The notes below the pieces were generated by a model. It saw nothing but the letters and a program-made list of their open reading frames with translations. It made no database searches and was not told where the DNA came from. This document shows, in pieces, positions 7,758-16,031 of a stretch of 16,031 nt of DNA. The position numbers and the translations under genes are program-made. How positions within the stretch are numbered: position 1 is the first letter of the stretch; every line of letters begins with the position of its first letter. This stretch comes from Monoraphidium neglectum (lineage: Eukaryota; Chlorophyta; Chlorophyceae; Sphaeropleales; Selenastraceae). Where the stretch lies: assembly GCF_000611645.1 (NCBI RefSeq), contig NW_014012442.1, positions 1 to 16,031 of the forward strand. The letters are read 5' to 3'.

Positions 7758-9482
7758 CTAAGGGCCCTCCTCGCTGCTGCCGTCCTCGCTGCTGCTGCCG
7801 TCCTCGCTGCCGCTGCCGCCGCTGTCGCTTGGCTCCCGCCCGAACAGGAACCTCCCTCTGCCCCAGCGCAGAATCTCCCGCAGGTCGGGCCCCCGCGGCT
7901 CGTCCTCGTCAGCCTGCTCGTCGCTGCCGCTGCCGCTGCTGCCGTCGTCGTCGTCGTCCTCGTCGCTGTCGTCGTCGCTGCCGCTTTCGGAGCTGCTGCC
8001 GCTGTCCTCGTCGCCCCCGCCCTCCTCCGAGCTCGCCTCGTCACGAGCCCGGCGCGTGATCGCCACCACAGCCCGGTGCGCACGGGCGAGCGACTCGGAG
8101 GCCGCGGCCGCCTCGGCTGCTTTCTGATGCACCAGATCCTCATACGCATCGAACAGGGCCTCGTGCAGTCCGGGCACCTTGCCGCTCCCGGCCTCGCCTC
8201 GGACCGCGCGGAGGTCGTCCAAGGTTGCGCGCCGCCACTGGATTGCAGCCACGAGCCGCGGCCAGTGGTGGCGCTGCTTCGCGGGCGCGCGCTGCGCGCG
8301 CATCCAGGCCGATGCGGCGGCGTGCGCGGCGCGGGGCGGGGCGCGGGAGAGCACCTCGGCAAGCGCGTCGACGGGCCACTGCGCGAGCGCGCCCGCGCCG
8401 GCGGCGCCGCCGCCCGAAATCTCCCCGAGCGCCGACGCCGCCTGCGCGTAGAGGCTGCCGGTGCACGCGCTCGGCAGCAGCCTGTGCGCGCCCGGCAGCA
8501 GCGCCGCGAGCGCTGCCGGCGTGAACGCGGCCGCGCCCATCCACAGCCGGAGCTGCCGCGCGAGGTCGCTCTTTATCTGATACTGATCCGCCAAAGAATA
8601 CAGTTCCAAAACGAGCGCCAGCGGCACCTGGATCGCGCCGCCATAGATGTGCTGCAGAAGCAGGTCCACAGCCGCCGCGCTCGAGCCCCGCAGCTCGACC
8701 GCCGCCGCGCGGCCCTCCGACATGTTCGAATCGAGCATCTTTTCGAACACAGGGCTCGCCGCGGCGAGCACGACTCGGTGCGCGCGCCGCGGAGGCTCGG
8801 ACGCGGCTGCGGCCGTGCCCGCGCCGCCGACGGAGACCGCCAGGTCGCTGAAGCGGCCGCCGAGCATGGTGCCGCCAGCGGCGCGGAAGGTCAGCGGGTC
8901 CGCCGGCACGCGCACGGACGCGTCCGGCCCGAGCGGCGCGCCGGGCGCGGCCGCGAGCGTCGCGCGCAGGGACAGGCCCGCGGCGGCGGCGCGGCTCAGC
9001 TCGCTGTACCGCAGGAGGCCCTCGAAGCAGTGCGATGAGTGGCGCAAAGTCTTGCCTGACACCGCCTCGGCTCGCTCTCCCAGCACGGTTTCCTGCGCCT
9101 CTGCCTCATCGCCTGAGGCGGCGCCGCCGCCGCCGTCCGCGCCGCCGCCCCGCTTCACTGCCGCGAACGATACCAGTATCCTGCAGTCCCCGGGCGCCGC
9201 GTCGGGCGGCCCATTGAAGGAGACCACGCAGTCGACGTTGCCGCCGTCCGTCGCGTCTGCACCGCAGAACTCAATTTGGAAGGGGCCGAGCTGGGTGTCG
9301 AGCCGCAGCTCGCAGAAGAAGTGGGACGGCGGCGCGCCGGAGAGCGCCTCGGCCGCCAGCTCATTCGCCCAGGCGTCCGCCGCGGGCGGCGCCGACGGGT
9401 CCGCCACGTGCGCGGCGGCGGCGGGCGCAGAGGGGCCGGTCGGGGTGCGGGCCGCGGCTGCGGCGGCGGGGGCCTGCGGCAT
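7758..9482 (-). CDS. BTB-BACK domain protein with acidic serine-rich tail (possible MATH-like N-terminus)
   Basis: A single-exon frame of 574 residues. A low-complexity Ala/Pro leader (1-45) precedes a beta-rich segment (about 54-178, SHFFCELRLDTQLGPFQIEF to GLSLRATLA) that could be a divergent MATH domain. The BTB/POZ domain is clear at about 205-315: GGRFSDLAVSVGG, AHRVVLAAASPVFEKML, then HIYGG and LYSLADQYQIKSDLARQL. A BACK-like helical region follows (about 367-428, WPVDALAEVLSR to LDDLRAV). Residues 482-574 are mostly Ser, Asp and Glu, interrupted by GPDLREILRWGRGRFLFG (531-548). BTB-BACK proteins usually act as substrate receptors for cullin-3 ubiquitin ligases; that role is family inference, and no substrate is visible. 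Serines next to acidic runs are potential casein kinase 2 sites. The ATG at 9482 is the first in frame with the conserved region. Lack of introns contrasts with its neighbours and could indicate retrocopy origin. Confidence 0.85.
   Translation of the reverse strand: MPQAPAAAAAARTPTGPSAPAAAAHVADPSAPPAADAWANELAAEALSGAPPSHFFCELRLDTQLGPFQIEFCGADATDGGNVDCVVSFNGPPDAAPGDCRILVSFAAVKRGGGADGGGGAASGDEAEAQETVLGERAEAVSGKTLRHSSHCFEGLLRYSELSRAAAAGLSLRATLAAAPGAPLGPDASVRVPADPLTFRAAGGTMLGGRFSDLAVSVGGAGTAAAASEPPRRAHRVVLAAASPVFEKMLDSNMSEGRAAAVELRGSSAAAVDLLLQHIYGGAIQVPLALVLELYSLADQYQIKSDLARQLRLWMGAAAFTPAALAALLPGAHRLLPSACTGSLYAQAASALGEISGGGAAGAGALAQWPVDALAEVLSRAPPRAAHAAASAWMRAQRAPAKQRHHWPRLVAAIQWRRATLDDLRAVRGEAGSGKVPGLHEALFDAYEDLVHQKAAEAAAASESLARAHRAVVAITRRARDEASSEEGGGDEDSGSSSESGSDDDSDEDDDDDGSSGSGSDEQADEDEPRGPDLREILRWGRGRFLFGREPSDSGGSGSEDGSSSEDGSSEEGP
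7769..8035 (-). repeat. Triplet-rich low-complexity DNA encoding the Ser/Asp/Glu tail
   Basis: On the plus strand this is a mosaic of TCG, GCT, GCC and CTC triplets, including near-tandem TCCTCGCTGCTGCCG units around 7769-7815. On the coding strand it gives two acidic-serine blocks (residues about 483-527 and 551-573). Triplet composition makes in-frame length change likely between strains. Confidence 0.7.
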
Positions 9483-11454
9483 CGCGCGCGGGCGCTGCAG
9501 GCTGCTGCTGCCAACGCTGCTTTGTCGCCGCCGCTGCTCGGGCCGGCCGTGGATGTTGCAGCCGCCTCGATGGCACCCAAACAGGTGTCCAACAGACTAA
9601 CAAGGCCTGCAGGGCATCCACAAACAGCATTTGTATGCAATTGAGGCATGTATGAGGTGTGCGGAGGACCGGGACCGCCGCCTCGACAGCGCGCGGCCAC
9701 AGCAGCAAGGGCAGAGACTTTCGCCCTTCTTGGACCCGTTCAGCCCGCGCCCTGGCCGCTTCGAACTTGCCTTTAAACTTCGGGACCTTTACTGTCTAGC
9801 TCTGCGCCCTGTGTGCGGTGCTAGCGTATGGCACCGCGACGAGTGCCACCTACGAGTGAGCAGAGCCGCGTTTACAACTCCCATTCAGAACGGAGATTCG
9901 GCGTTAATCACATATCGCTCTGTAAAAGGTTCAAAACCATGCGGTGCTGCAGATCACCTACGAGCAGATCTGAGCGGGAGTCGGCCGATTTCTGCACCAG
10001 AACTGTCTGGGCCTCAAACAGCCCTCTTCCTTCCCACACTGCAATCACAGTGTGTAACCTGTGAGACATAACACGTTGCTGGGTCCCTGTATCCATCGCC
10101 GGGGGACTATGCCTCTTGGCGGTTTGACAGGATGACATGCTAGCGCTGCTGTACTGGCAGCGACGGCCGCGTTTTGAATCACAGTGAGCTTCATGATGAA
10201 TGAAGCCTCCCCACCCTGACGCTCGAGGGTCGTGTTTTGGAAATTGGGCCCGCCTCATCCGTTCTGGAGGTGCGGCACTGCATGCTCGAATGCCGCTGGA
10301 GTTCTTGCAACACCAACACCATCATGAGAGAGAAGAACAGTGCGGCACCACCTGCCACCGTATCATGAGCTGAATGGCTCCTGGGCATGATGTGCATGCT
10401 TTGCACCTGTTTAGGCGCCACCAGGCAAATCGTCGCGCAAAGCCCCCGCTTCCTGGACCAAATCGCTACCACGACTTAGGTGTGGGGCAGGCAGAAGAAG
10501 AACACTAATATTGGCTTCAGAAGATTACTCACTAGTCAGCAGTCCTGTTGGCAGCCATGCCAGGAGCACCGCGCACGTGTCCAGCCACCACGTAGGGCTG
10601 CAGTGCAACTGCTGAATCCAAAATTCCCACCGCCCTGCGCGGGGAAGCCAAGGCAAGCGATATCCTGTGGGCGAGGCCCGCTCACCCTGGACAAGGCTCA
10701 AGCAACGCAGCAACGGCCATGACCCACCCCTTCTGCCCCTCCAATCCAACTACGAGCGGCATCAGGCACCAAACTCAAGGCAGGCAAAGCAGCTTGCAAC
10801 GCACAGTGACGAGGTACTGTGACAGCAGGACCGCGCAGCTCACTGCCACGCGCTCGCAGGACCCGCCCGGCGCCGCCGCCAGGGACGGCATACTTGTGGG
10901 AGCTGCTGACGGGGTAGATGGCAGTGGACCTGCACGCTTCTGTGAAGCGCGCATGCACATGCATACGCACGTTTGCGCCTCGCGTGACGGTCGATTGCGC
11001 CACCCTCTCCAGGTGCACGCTCGGCAGGGGCAGTTTTGCCATGGACAGGTCGAGCGTCACCAACCTGGGCCAAGTGCACTGCAGGGTCACATGCCGGGCC
11101 ACAGACTCGGCCAAAGCTGCCGGCGGACCACCATCAAAAGTCAATGCCAAGGTCAAAGGCAGGCAATGTTGCCGCGATTCCGCGTACAACCCCCAGTATT
11201 CTCTGATGAGCTGAGGAATCGACATCACAGCTGCTCCTGGAAGGCCATTCCAGGTGTGGCGCCTCCAACAGATGCACCACACCGTGATGTGCTGCTGCAG
11301 CAGCTGCCGCGCGTGCACACAGCTCGCTTGAAAAGGGCCCAGGCGATAGCGCTCTGCGATCAGTTGCAATCACACGCAGCGAACGTTGAACAAACCAGCA
11401 TTGTTGAATCACGTTGTTGTGGCAGCTGTCCTCGACCGTCTTTGCGAGGCCTCG
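9483..11454. other. Divergent intergenic region between the BTB-BACK gene and cyclin B
   Basis: About 2 kb between divergent start codons. From 9483 to about 10690 I see no supported gene: open frames are short and do not resemble known proteins. One minus-strand frame (10191-10472) contains a hydrophobic run, AALFFSLMMVLVLQEL, but has poor codon bias and no clear splice connection. The right half holds the leucine-rich-repeat-like candidate at 10698-11369. The cyclin promoter must lie in the last few hundred bases; I found no TATA box and no mitotic AACGG-type element there. Confidence 0.5.
10698..11369 (-). CDS. Uncertain hypothetical protein, leucine-rich-repeat-like segment
   Basis: This frame of 223 codons has codon use (many CTG, GTG, GCC) resembling real genes for roughly its first 130 codons. 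A segment reads ARHVTLQCTWPRLVTLDLSM followed by LPLPSVHLERVA, the spacing of a leucine-rich repeat or F-box-associated repeat. After about residue 133 the quality falls, and a good GTGCGT donor at 10970 downward in phase 0 suggests the exon ends at 10971, with later exons not identified. Its ATG at 11369 is only 85 bases from the cyclin ATG on the other strand, so the 5' untranslated regions would nearly collide. It may therefore be a chance antisense frame. Confidence 0.3.
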   Translation of the reverse strand: MQLIAERYRLGPFQASCVHARQLLQQHITVWCICWRRHTWNGLPGAAVMSIPQLIREYWGLYAESRQHCLPLTLALTFDGGPPAALAESVARHVTLQCTWPRLVTLDLSMAKLPLPSVHLERVAQSTVTRGANVRMHVHARFTEACRSTAIYPVSSSHKYAVPGGGAGRVLRARGSELRGPAVTVPRHCALQAALPALSLVPDAARSWIGGAEGVGHGRCCVA

Positions 11455-14270
11455 ATGGCCACGCGCACCGGAGCGCCCGCCAGGGCGCTCGAGAATGTTC
11501 CGAACGCCAAGGATGTGACCAAGCCGGGACAGGCTGGCGTGGATATGACGCGCAGGAGGTAAGGGACCCCTGCGTTCTGCTGCAGATCACCGACTGTTGC
11601 TGCCTGAACCCCGTGCGAGGCCTCCATGCGTGTAGCGGCAGCTCACATAACTATATGCCTCCAGGGCGCTTGGCGACATCGGGAACGTGGGAGCTGGCGT
11701 GCAGACCCGGTCGCAAAAGGTGAGGTCTGGAAACGGATGGAATGCCATCGTGGTTGCTGGCACCTTGCATTCTAAGCAAGCTGCCGCTCACGCCGTTTCC
11801 GCAGGCCGCTGCTGGCGGCGCAGTCAAACCGGGCACCGCCCTCCAGCCCCGCCGCGACCCCGCCGCGACCGCCGCCGTGCTGCGCTCCCGCGCTACCGCG
11901 GCCCCCCAGAAGGCCGGCTCCAGCCTCAGCTCCCTGCTGCAGAGCCGCTCCGAGCACGCGGCCGCCAAGCGCCACCCGGGCGGCGCGCCGCCGCTGTCGC
12001 CCCTGCCCGACATTGACAGCAAGGACAAGGACGACCCGCTGAGCGAGGCAGGCTACGCGCACGACATCTACTGCTACTACCGCAGGGTGGAGCCGCGCTT
12101 CGCGGTGCCGAGCGACTACATGGCCAGCCAGGCGCGGGCGGGAGGGGCGTGGGCGTGCATATGGGAGAGGCCCCACGGACGGGGTCTGTCGGGTCGCCTT
12201 GACTTGCGACTCAGACAAATGTTTCAAAAGAGGAACGTTTCCCACCGGCGTGCCCCCTTGCCGCGCCCATTGTGCCCTGGCTGCCACCTCCCATCGCACA
12301 GGCCGCCCGTAACGCTGCCGCCCTCCCGCCACCCGTTGTCCGCGGGCCTCACAACCCCGCACTCCATCCCCTCACACCCGCCGCCCTGGTCCTGCAGGTG
12401 GAGATCAACGAGAAGATGCGGTCCATCCTGATTGACTGGCTGGTGGAGGTCCACCTCAAGTTCAAGGTCAGGGGGGGGGGCACCAGGGGCAGCACACGCC
12501 ACCACGGCCAGCGCTGCGGCGATCGGCGCGCTCTGCAGCCTGGGGGCTGGGCTGGGCCGAGCGCCCCTCCTCAAGAAGCATGAAGGGAGCAGTGAGGTGG
12601 ATGCTTGGGACAACAGATCTCATACTTGCCTCCGGAGCAGGACTCCTGCAGCCGGAGAGCAGCATGGCGTCCCCGGCTGCGTCCATAATCCTGCTCAAGC
12701 CCGTCCTCCTGCGCCCGGCCCACTCCGGCCGCTCCCTGGCCGTCTGCCCATCCCCCCTCATGACCCCCCTCAGCTGATGCCCGAGACGCTCTACCTCACC
12801 TGCAACCTGATCGACCGCTACCTGTCAAAGCGCAACGTCACACGCAAGCGCCTGCAGCTGGTGGGCGCACACCGCACGCCTGCCCCCAACCCCGCCCCAC
12901 CGCAACGTCCGCTGCGCCTCCTCCGCCGAGCGAGGCGCCCCGTTGAAATGCCAAGCAGCATTTGAACTTATCCACGCCGCGCTCTGTGTATTCCCCGTGC
13001 CCTCCAGGTGGGCTGCACGGCCATGCTGATCGCCTCCAAGTACGAGGAGATCTGGGCGCCCGAGGTGAGGGCGTGTGGCGGCAGTTGCTCGCCCAGCAAC
13101 TCCGGGGGACAGCCTGCCGCCACGCCCCTGCCAAGCCGCGCGGCCGCCGCCCGCACCCTCCTTAACGAGTGCCGCTGATTCGTGCACTCCCGGCCGCCCC
13201 TACGACTTCTGCAGTCCCCATTCGGGCCCTTGCTCGGACCGTCATTCTCAACGGGCATTGCCCCATTGTTGGCCTTCTGGCCCTAAGTGTCCCTGTTTCA
13301 CATACCCTCATCCAACCCCTCCCTTTGCCCACCACCACGCACGTTCTCTTGCAAACCGCTGCCGCCCCGACGTGCCCGCGCCCCCCCCCCCCCGAAGGTG
13401 CGCGACTTTGTGTACATCAGCGACAAGGCCTACAGCCGCGAGGACATCCTGGGCTGCGAGAAGAAGATGCTGCAGGTGGGGCGGGTGATGATGATGATGA
13501 TGACGCTGATGATCCAAGCGCGCGGAGCGCCCGCCCGGCCGCGCGGCGCCGCGTGGCTGCTCGCCGCCCCGCAGCCCTGCCCCACAACATGCGGCCGCGC
13601 TCTGGATGTGGCAGCTGCGACGGGGATCGCAGCTCGCTCGTGCAACGCTGGCAGCCGCAGACCTTGAAGCGGCTGTCATCCATCTCCCGTGCAACCCACA
13701 CCCCACACCCTGCGCACCCACACCACACCCCACCGCGCCCAAGCCCCCACGAGCCCCGCAACTCCCCCGCACCCTTGTTCCGATCTCGCACCAACCCTGC
13801 TCACCAACGATCACCAATCCATCCCCCGAAATCTCTCCCACCCCCAGGTGCTGTCGTACGACCTCACGGTGCCCACCACCTTCTCCTTCCTCTCGCGCTT
13901 CAAGAAGGCCGCCGCCCCCGAGGACCCCCGCGCCGCCCAGTTTGCAGAGTACCTAATTGAGCTGGCCCTGGTGGACTACCCCATGCTCAAGCAGCCGCTG
14001 TCCCTGGTGTCGGCCGCGGCCCTGCACGCCGGCCTCGCGGCGGTCGGCGCGGCGGACGCGTACCCGCGCCCGCTGCGGCGGCACGCGCGGTACGACGCGG
14101 CCGCGGTCGCGCCGGTGGCGCGCGCGCTGCTGGCGCTCGCGGCGAAGGCGGCGGCGGGCGGCAGCCTGAGGGCGGTGTACAAGAAGTACAGCAGCAGCAA
14201 GTTTGGGGAGGTGGCGAAGATGGAGCTGCCTGATATGGGCCTCGACGAGAACGATGGGACCGCCGCATGA
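11455..14270 (+). CDS. B-type mitotic cyclin
   Basis: Cyclin B binds and activates the mitotic CDK and is destroyed by the anaphase-promoting complex at mitotic exit. Exons are 11455-11558, 11665-11719, 11805-12131, 12398-12466, 12774-12860, 13008-13064, 13398-13475 and 13848-14270, giving 399 residues. The destruction box RRALGDIGN (34-42) spans the exon 1/2 junction. An Ala/Ser-rich linker leads to the cyclin N box (about 130-258): YAHDIYCYYRR, MRSILIDWLVEVH (169-181, hydrophobic patch M169/L173/W176), LMPETLYLTCNLIDRYLS and ASKYEEIWAPE. K225 and E254 correspond to the conserved cyclin Lys and Glu that contact the CDK helix. The C-terminal cyclin fold (260 to about 380) begins VLSYDLTVPTTFSFLSRF and is alanine-rich from 300. 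The B class is supported by the LGDIGN box and the WLVEVHLKFKLMPETLYLT context. Intron 3 appears to be GC-AG. All introns after the first are phase 0. No KEN box was seen. Confidence 0.95.
12132..12397 (+). other. Probable GC-AG intron (cyclin B intron 3)
   Basis: The upstream exon must end after YMASQ (CAG at 12129-12131) to join the next exon, VEINEKMRSIL, in the spacing expected of cyclins. The intron then begins GCGCGG and ends CTGCAG at 12397. Later GT dinucleotides (12158 onward) give the wrong phase. The only in-frame GT alternative is GTGCCG at 12105, which would remove nine residues (VPSDYMASQ) that belong to the conserved cyclin lead-in. Other donors here are often GTGCGN, so GCGCGG looks like a T-to-C change at +2. 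Confidence 0.65.
13381..13393 (+). repeat. 13-C run directly before the cyclin exon 7 acceptor
   Basis: Uninterrupted C tract followed by GAAG and the exon at 13398. It presumably serves as the polypyrimidine tract, giving the unusual acceptor GAAG rather than CAG. A 10-G run at 12471-12480 sits just inside intron 4 of the same gene. Both are sequencing-error hotspots but intronic. Confidence 0.85.
13487..13513 (+). repeat. ATG/GAT triplet microsatellite in cyclin intron 7
   Basis: Five uninterrupted ATG units and a degenerate extension (GACGCTGATGATC) lie 11 bases inside the intron that starts at 13476. The tract would read as Met or Asp runs if the intron were retained. Confidence 0.75.
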
Positions 14271-15784
14271 TCTGGAGGGTGTGATGACCGGGGCATGTTT
14301 GGAACTCTCCGGCTGCCGGGGCGCCCGGCCGCGCTACATTCGGCCCGTCCAGGGCGCCGCCGGGGGTTTCGAAGCGACTCTGCTTTGGGTTCTTTCAATG
14401 GGGTCGAGGGCCGCGGTGGGGCTTTGCTTCTGAGCATGTGCGCCGTCGGCTGCGCCCGCACGTGCACCGGGCCGCTGATGGTGCAGCTGCACCCCTCATA
14501 GTCCTCCCTCACGCCCCGCGTGCGCCGTGGGAGAAGCAAGCAGTGCGCGTCGACCAGTCCTCTCTTGCCTGAGCCCGCCCCCTCCAGCGCCGCCCTGGCC
14601 TGTAGCCTCAGCAGGGCGATCTGCTGGTGGGGCTGCGAACTGGGCATCCCGATCGTGGGGCTGCCAGGTGCAGGCCAGGCTCGACACGTCCCAGCAGGGG
14701 GCGCGCGCGCGCTGCCCGCACAGCCTGCGTCGGCCCACCACTCCTCCTGTAGATAGGGCCCCCACCACGCCCCTGCCCCTCCCCGCGGCCGGCCGGCCTC
14801 GCGCCCGGGCCGCTGCCTCGCACGCGCTGCGAAGATTGCGCGGCGGCCGGCTGCCCTCAGGCGCGAGGGCGTTCTCTGGGCTGACCCTAGGTTACGACCC
14901 CGCTTGGGCCCTTCCCAGACGGCCGGCGACACACGATTACGTCACCATTTCATTGCACGGCGCCCTCCTCGTCGCTGTGCCGCCAGCCCCTGTAGTGCCG
15001 GCCGCTGTTCTCACACTTGCACACTTGCGTGGAGCGTGTCGGGTGATGCACTCTCGGTTTTCGAGGACTCAGCACTGGGTACAGCACTGCGTGTAACGGC
15101 CTCCCCTGCAGGGTTTCTCCCGTCCCGCTGCCGTGCCTTTGTCTCTGCAAGTCAGCCCCGTGGGTGTTGTCCTTTTACAGATGTTGCTGCTGCCTGGTCG
15201 GGAGCGCTCAAACAGCGGCAGGAGGCGAGGTGCCAAAAGAAAACCGCTGGCGTGCACAGCAGGAGGAGGAGGAAGGCACTTGTATATTGTAGAGTGGAGT
15301 AGGGTGTCACATGGCGGCTTGTTCGGGTGTCATGTCCAAGGCTGCTACTTGCCAAACCATTGCAGTTTCAGAGGGTTCAAAGCGGGTATCACGTTGTGCC
15401 TCGTAGTCGTGTGTGCACGGCCCCGCGAATGCGGCATGCAATTGCGTGCATGTCATGCGGATGCGCGCGTGCGTCCTGGCTGGCTGCGCTGGATGTTGCT
15501 GTAATCTTCGGTAAGCTGCAAAAGTGGGGATGGCGCACGCCGCTTGCCCGAAACCGACCAATGGTATAGCACGCAAGTCAGTCACCTACAAAATCGCCAG
15601 GGTCTAACGAGTCAAAAACCCATATGGGGCGTGGCGGGGTGTGGGGTTGGCCGGCCATACGCCCCTCTGCGAGTACAGACTGCGGTCACTTGTGTCTCCG
15701 GTGCCGGACGCTGCGAATGCGCATATGGAAAGCAGCCGCGCTCCAGCAGGCTCGTATTAGGTGAGCCACGGCCTGATCTGAGTC
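14271..15784. other. Cyclin B 3' flank / convergent intergenic region
   Basis: This 1.5 kb region lies between the cyclin stop and the stop of the right-edge gene. The first part is strongly GC-rich and carries open frames on both strands (for example 14527-15096 plus), typical of GC-rich DNA and unlike any family I know. Composition becomes more balanced from about 14900. Candidate TGTAA signals are at 15092-15096 and 15500-15504 on the plus strand. TTACA (minus-strand TGTAA) at 15174-15178 is about 610 bases past the right-edge gene's stop. No supported gene was found. Confidence 0.5.
15092..15096 (+). terminator. Possible TGTAA polyadenylation signal of cyclin B
   Basis: First TGTAA after the cyclin stop, about 820 bases downstream; another is at 15500-15504. 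The resulting 3' untranslated region would be long but plausible for green algae. A short motif alone is weak evidence. Confidence 0.35.
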
Positions 15785-16031
15785 TCAGACAACCTCCAGG
15801 GCCTGCAACCCCCTGTCGCCCACCACCTTGAAAGCCGCTACGGCAGCCGGGGCGGGCAGGGCCTTCGCGCCCGCTGCGCCGGGCGCGCCGCGGCTCGAGG
15901 GCGGCAGGCTATTTTGGTCGCCCGCGCCTCGCACGTCCACGGAGGCCGCTGCGGCCGCGGCGTCCGCTGCTGCGGGCGCTGCCGCGGGCGCGGCGGCGCG
16001 GGCCGCCCGGCGGGCACGCGCGCCGGCGCTC
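15785..16031 (-). CDS. C-terminal fragment of an unidentified alanine-rich protein (runs off the right edge)
   Basis: Reading the minus strand from base 16030, a frame of 81 codons runs without a stop to TGA at 15787-15785. It begins Ala/Arg-rich (SAGARARRAARAAAPAAAP), passes through SVDVRGAGDQNSLPPSSRGA and ends AAVAAFKVVGDRGLQALEVV. No start codon or domain lies inside the window. The less biased final residues look like a genuine protein end rather than chance, and the codons are strongly GC-ending like the other genes here. I do not recognise the family. It is convergent with cyclin B. Confidence 0.45.
   Translation of the reverse strand, partial: SAGARARRAARAAAPAAAPAAADAAAAAASVDVRGAGDQNSLPPSSRGAPGAAGAKALPAPAAVAAFKVVGDRGLQALEVV

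Noticed and set aside
7581..9038. 485-codon plus-strand open frame opposite the BTB-BACK gene
   Set aside because: It lies almost entirely antisense to a gene with clear domains and is Arg/Ala-rich without motifs; long antisense frames are expected in GC-rich coding DNA.
10191..10472. Minus-strand frame with a hydrophobic helix-like run
   Set aside because: Codon use is poor for this genome, no splice link to another exon could be placed, and a single hydrophobic run is common by chance.
10719..11723. 334-codon plus-strand open frame overlapping the cyclin start
   Set aside because: It is in a different frame from the cyclin exons 1-2, which are confirmed by the RRALGDIGN junction, and it has no protein-like motif.
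13976..14932. 318-codon minus-strand open frame over the end of cyclin B
   Set aside because: It overlaps the cyclin C-terminal exon antisense and shows no recognisable domain; part of it (14430-14700) has moderate codon bias but no support beyond that.
14527..15096. 189-codon plus-strand open frame downstream of cyclin B
   Set aside because: Pro/Ala/Arg-rich without motifs, located in the probable cyclin 3' untranslated region.

Overview
The window looks like nuclear DNA of a green alga (Chlorophyta). It is GC-rich, and its genes are broken by many short spliceosomal introns. Donors strongly favour GTG (15 of the 19 I placed), acceptors are mostly CAG (several CTGCAG), and the proteins are plant/algal in type. 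No prokaryotic operon structure, tRNA, rRNA, CRISPR array or intact transposon was seen. I cannot name the genus from the sequence alone.

Layout, left to right. (1) 289-2727, minus strand: the 5' seven coding exons of a plant-cytosolic-type pyruvate kinase, which continues off the left edge. (2) 2728-4146: a 1.4 kb divergent intergenic region. (3) 4147-6471, plus strand: a six-exon cytochrome b561 of 258 residues with all four haem histidines. (4) 6472-7757: a convergent intergenic region with a perfect 13-bp-arm inverted repeat. (5) 7758-9482, minus strand: an intronless BTB-BACK protein of 574 residues with a possible MATH-like N-terminus and a long Ser/Asp/Glu tail. (6) 9483-11454: a divergent intergenic region with one uncertain minus-strand leucine-rich-repeat-like coding candidate. 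(7) 11455-14270, plus strand: an eight-exon B-type mitotic cyclin of 399 residues; its destruction box is assembled across the first splice junction and one intron appears to be GC-AG. (8) 14271-15784: the cyclin 3' flank. (9) 15785-16031, minus strand: the alanine-rich C-terminal end of an unidentified gene entering from the right edge.

The genes alternate in strand (divergent, convergent, divergent, convergent) and do not form a pathway cluster. Glycolysis (pyruvate kinase), ascorbate-linked transmembrane electron transfer (b561), probable ubiquitin-ligase substrate recognition (BTB-BACK) and mitotic control (cyclin B) sit side by side, as is ordinary for a compact algal nuclear genome. I found no evidence of an undescribed multi-gene system. 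The most interesting items are the GC-AG intron in cyclin B, a degenerate second destruction-box-like motif near its N-terminus, the intronic hairpin in b561, the near-perfect palindrome between the convergent genes, and a (TG)n tract beginning at a pyruvate kinase splice donor. Exon boundaries were built by hand from reading frame, phase and family similarity, and have not been tested against transcripts.
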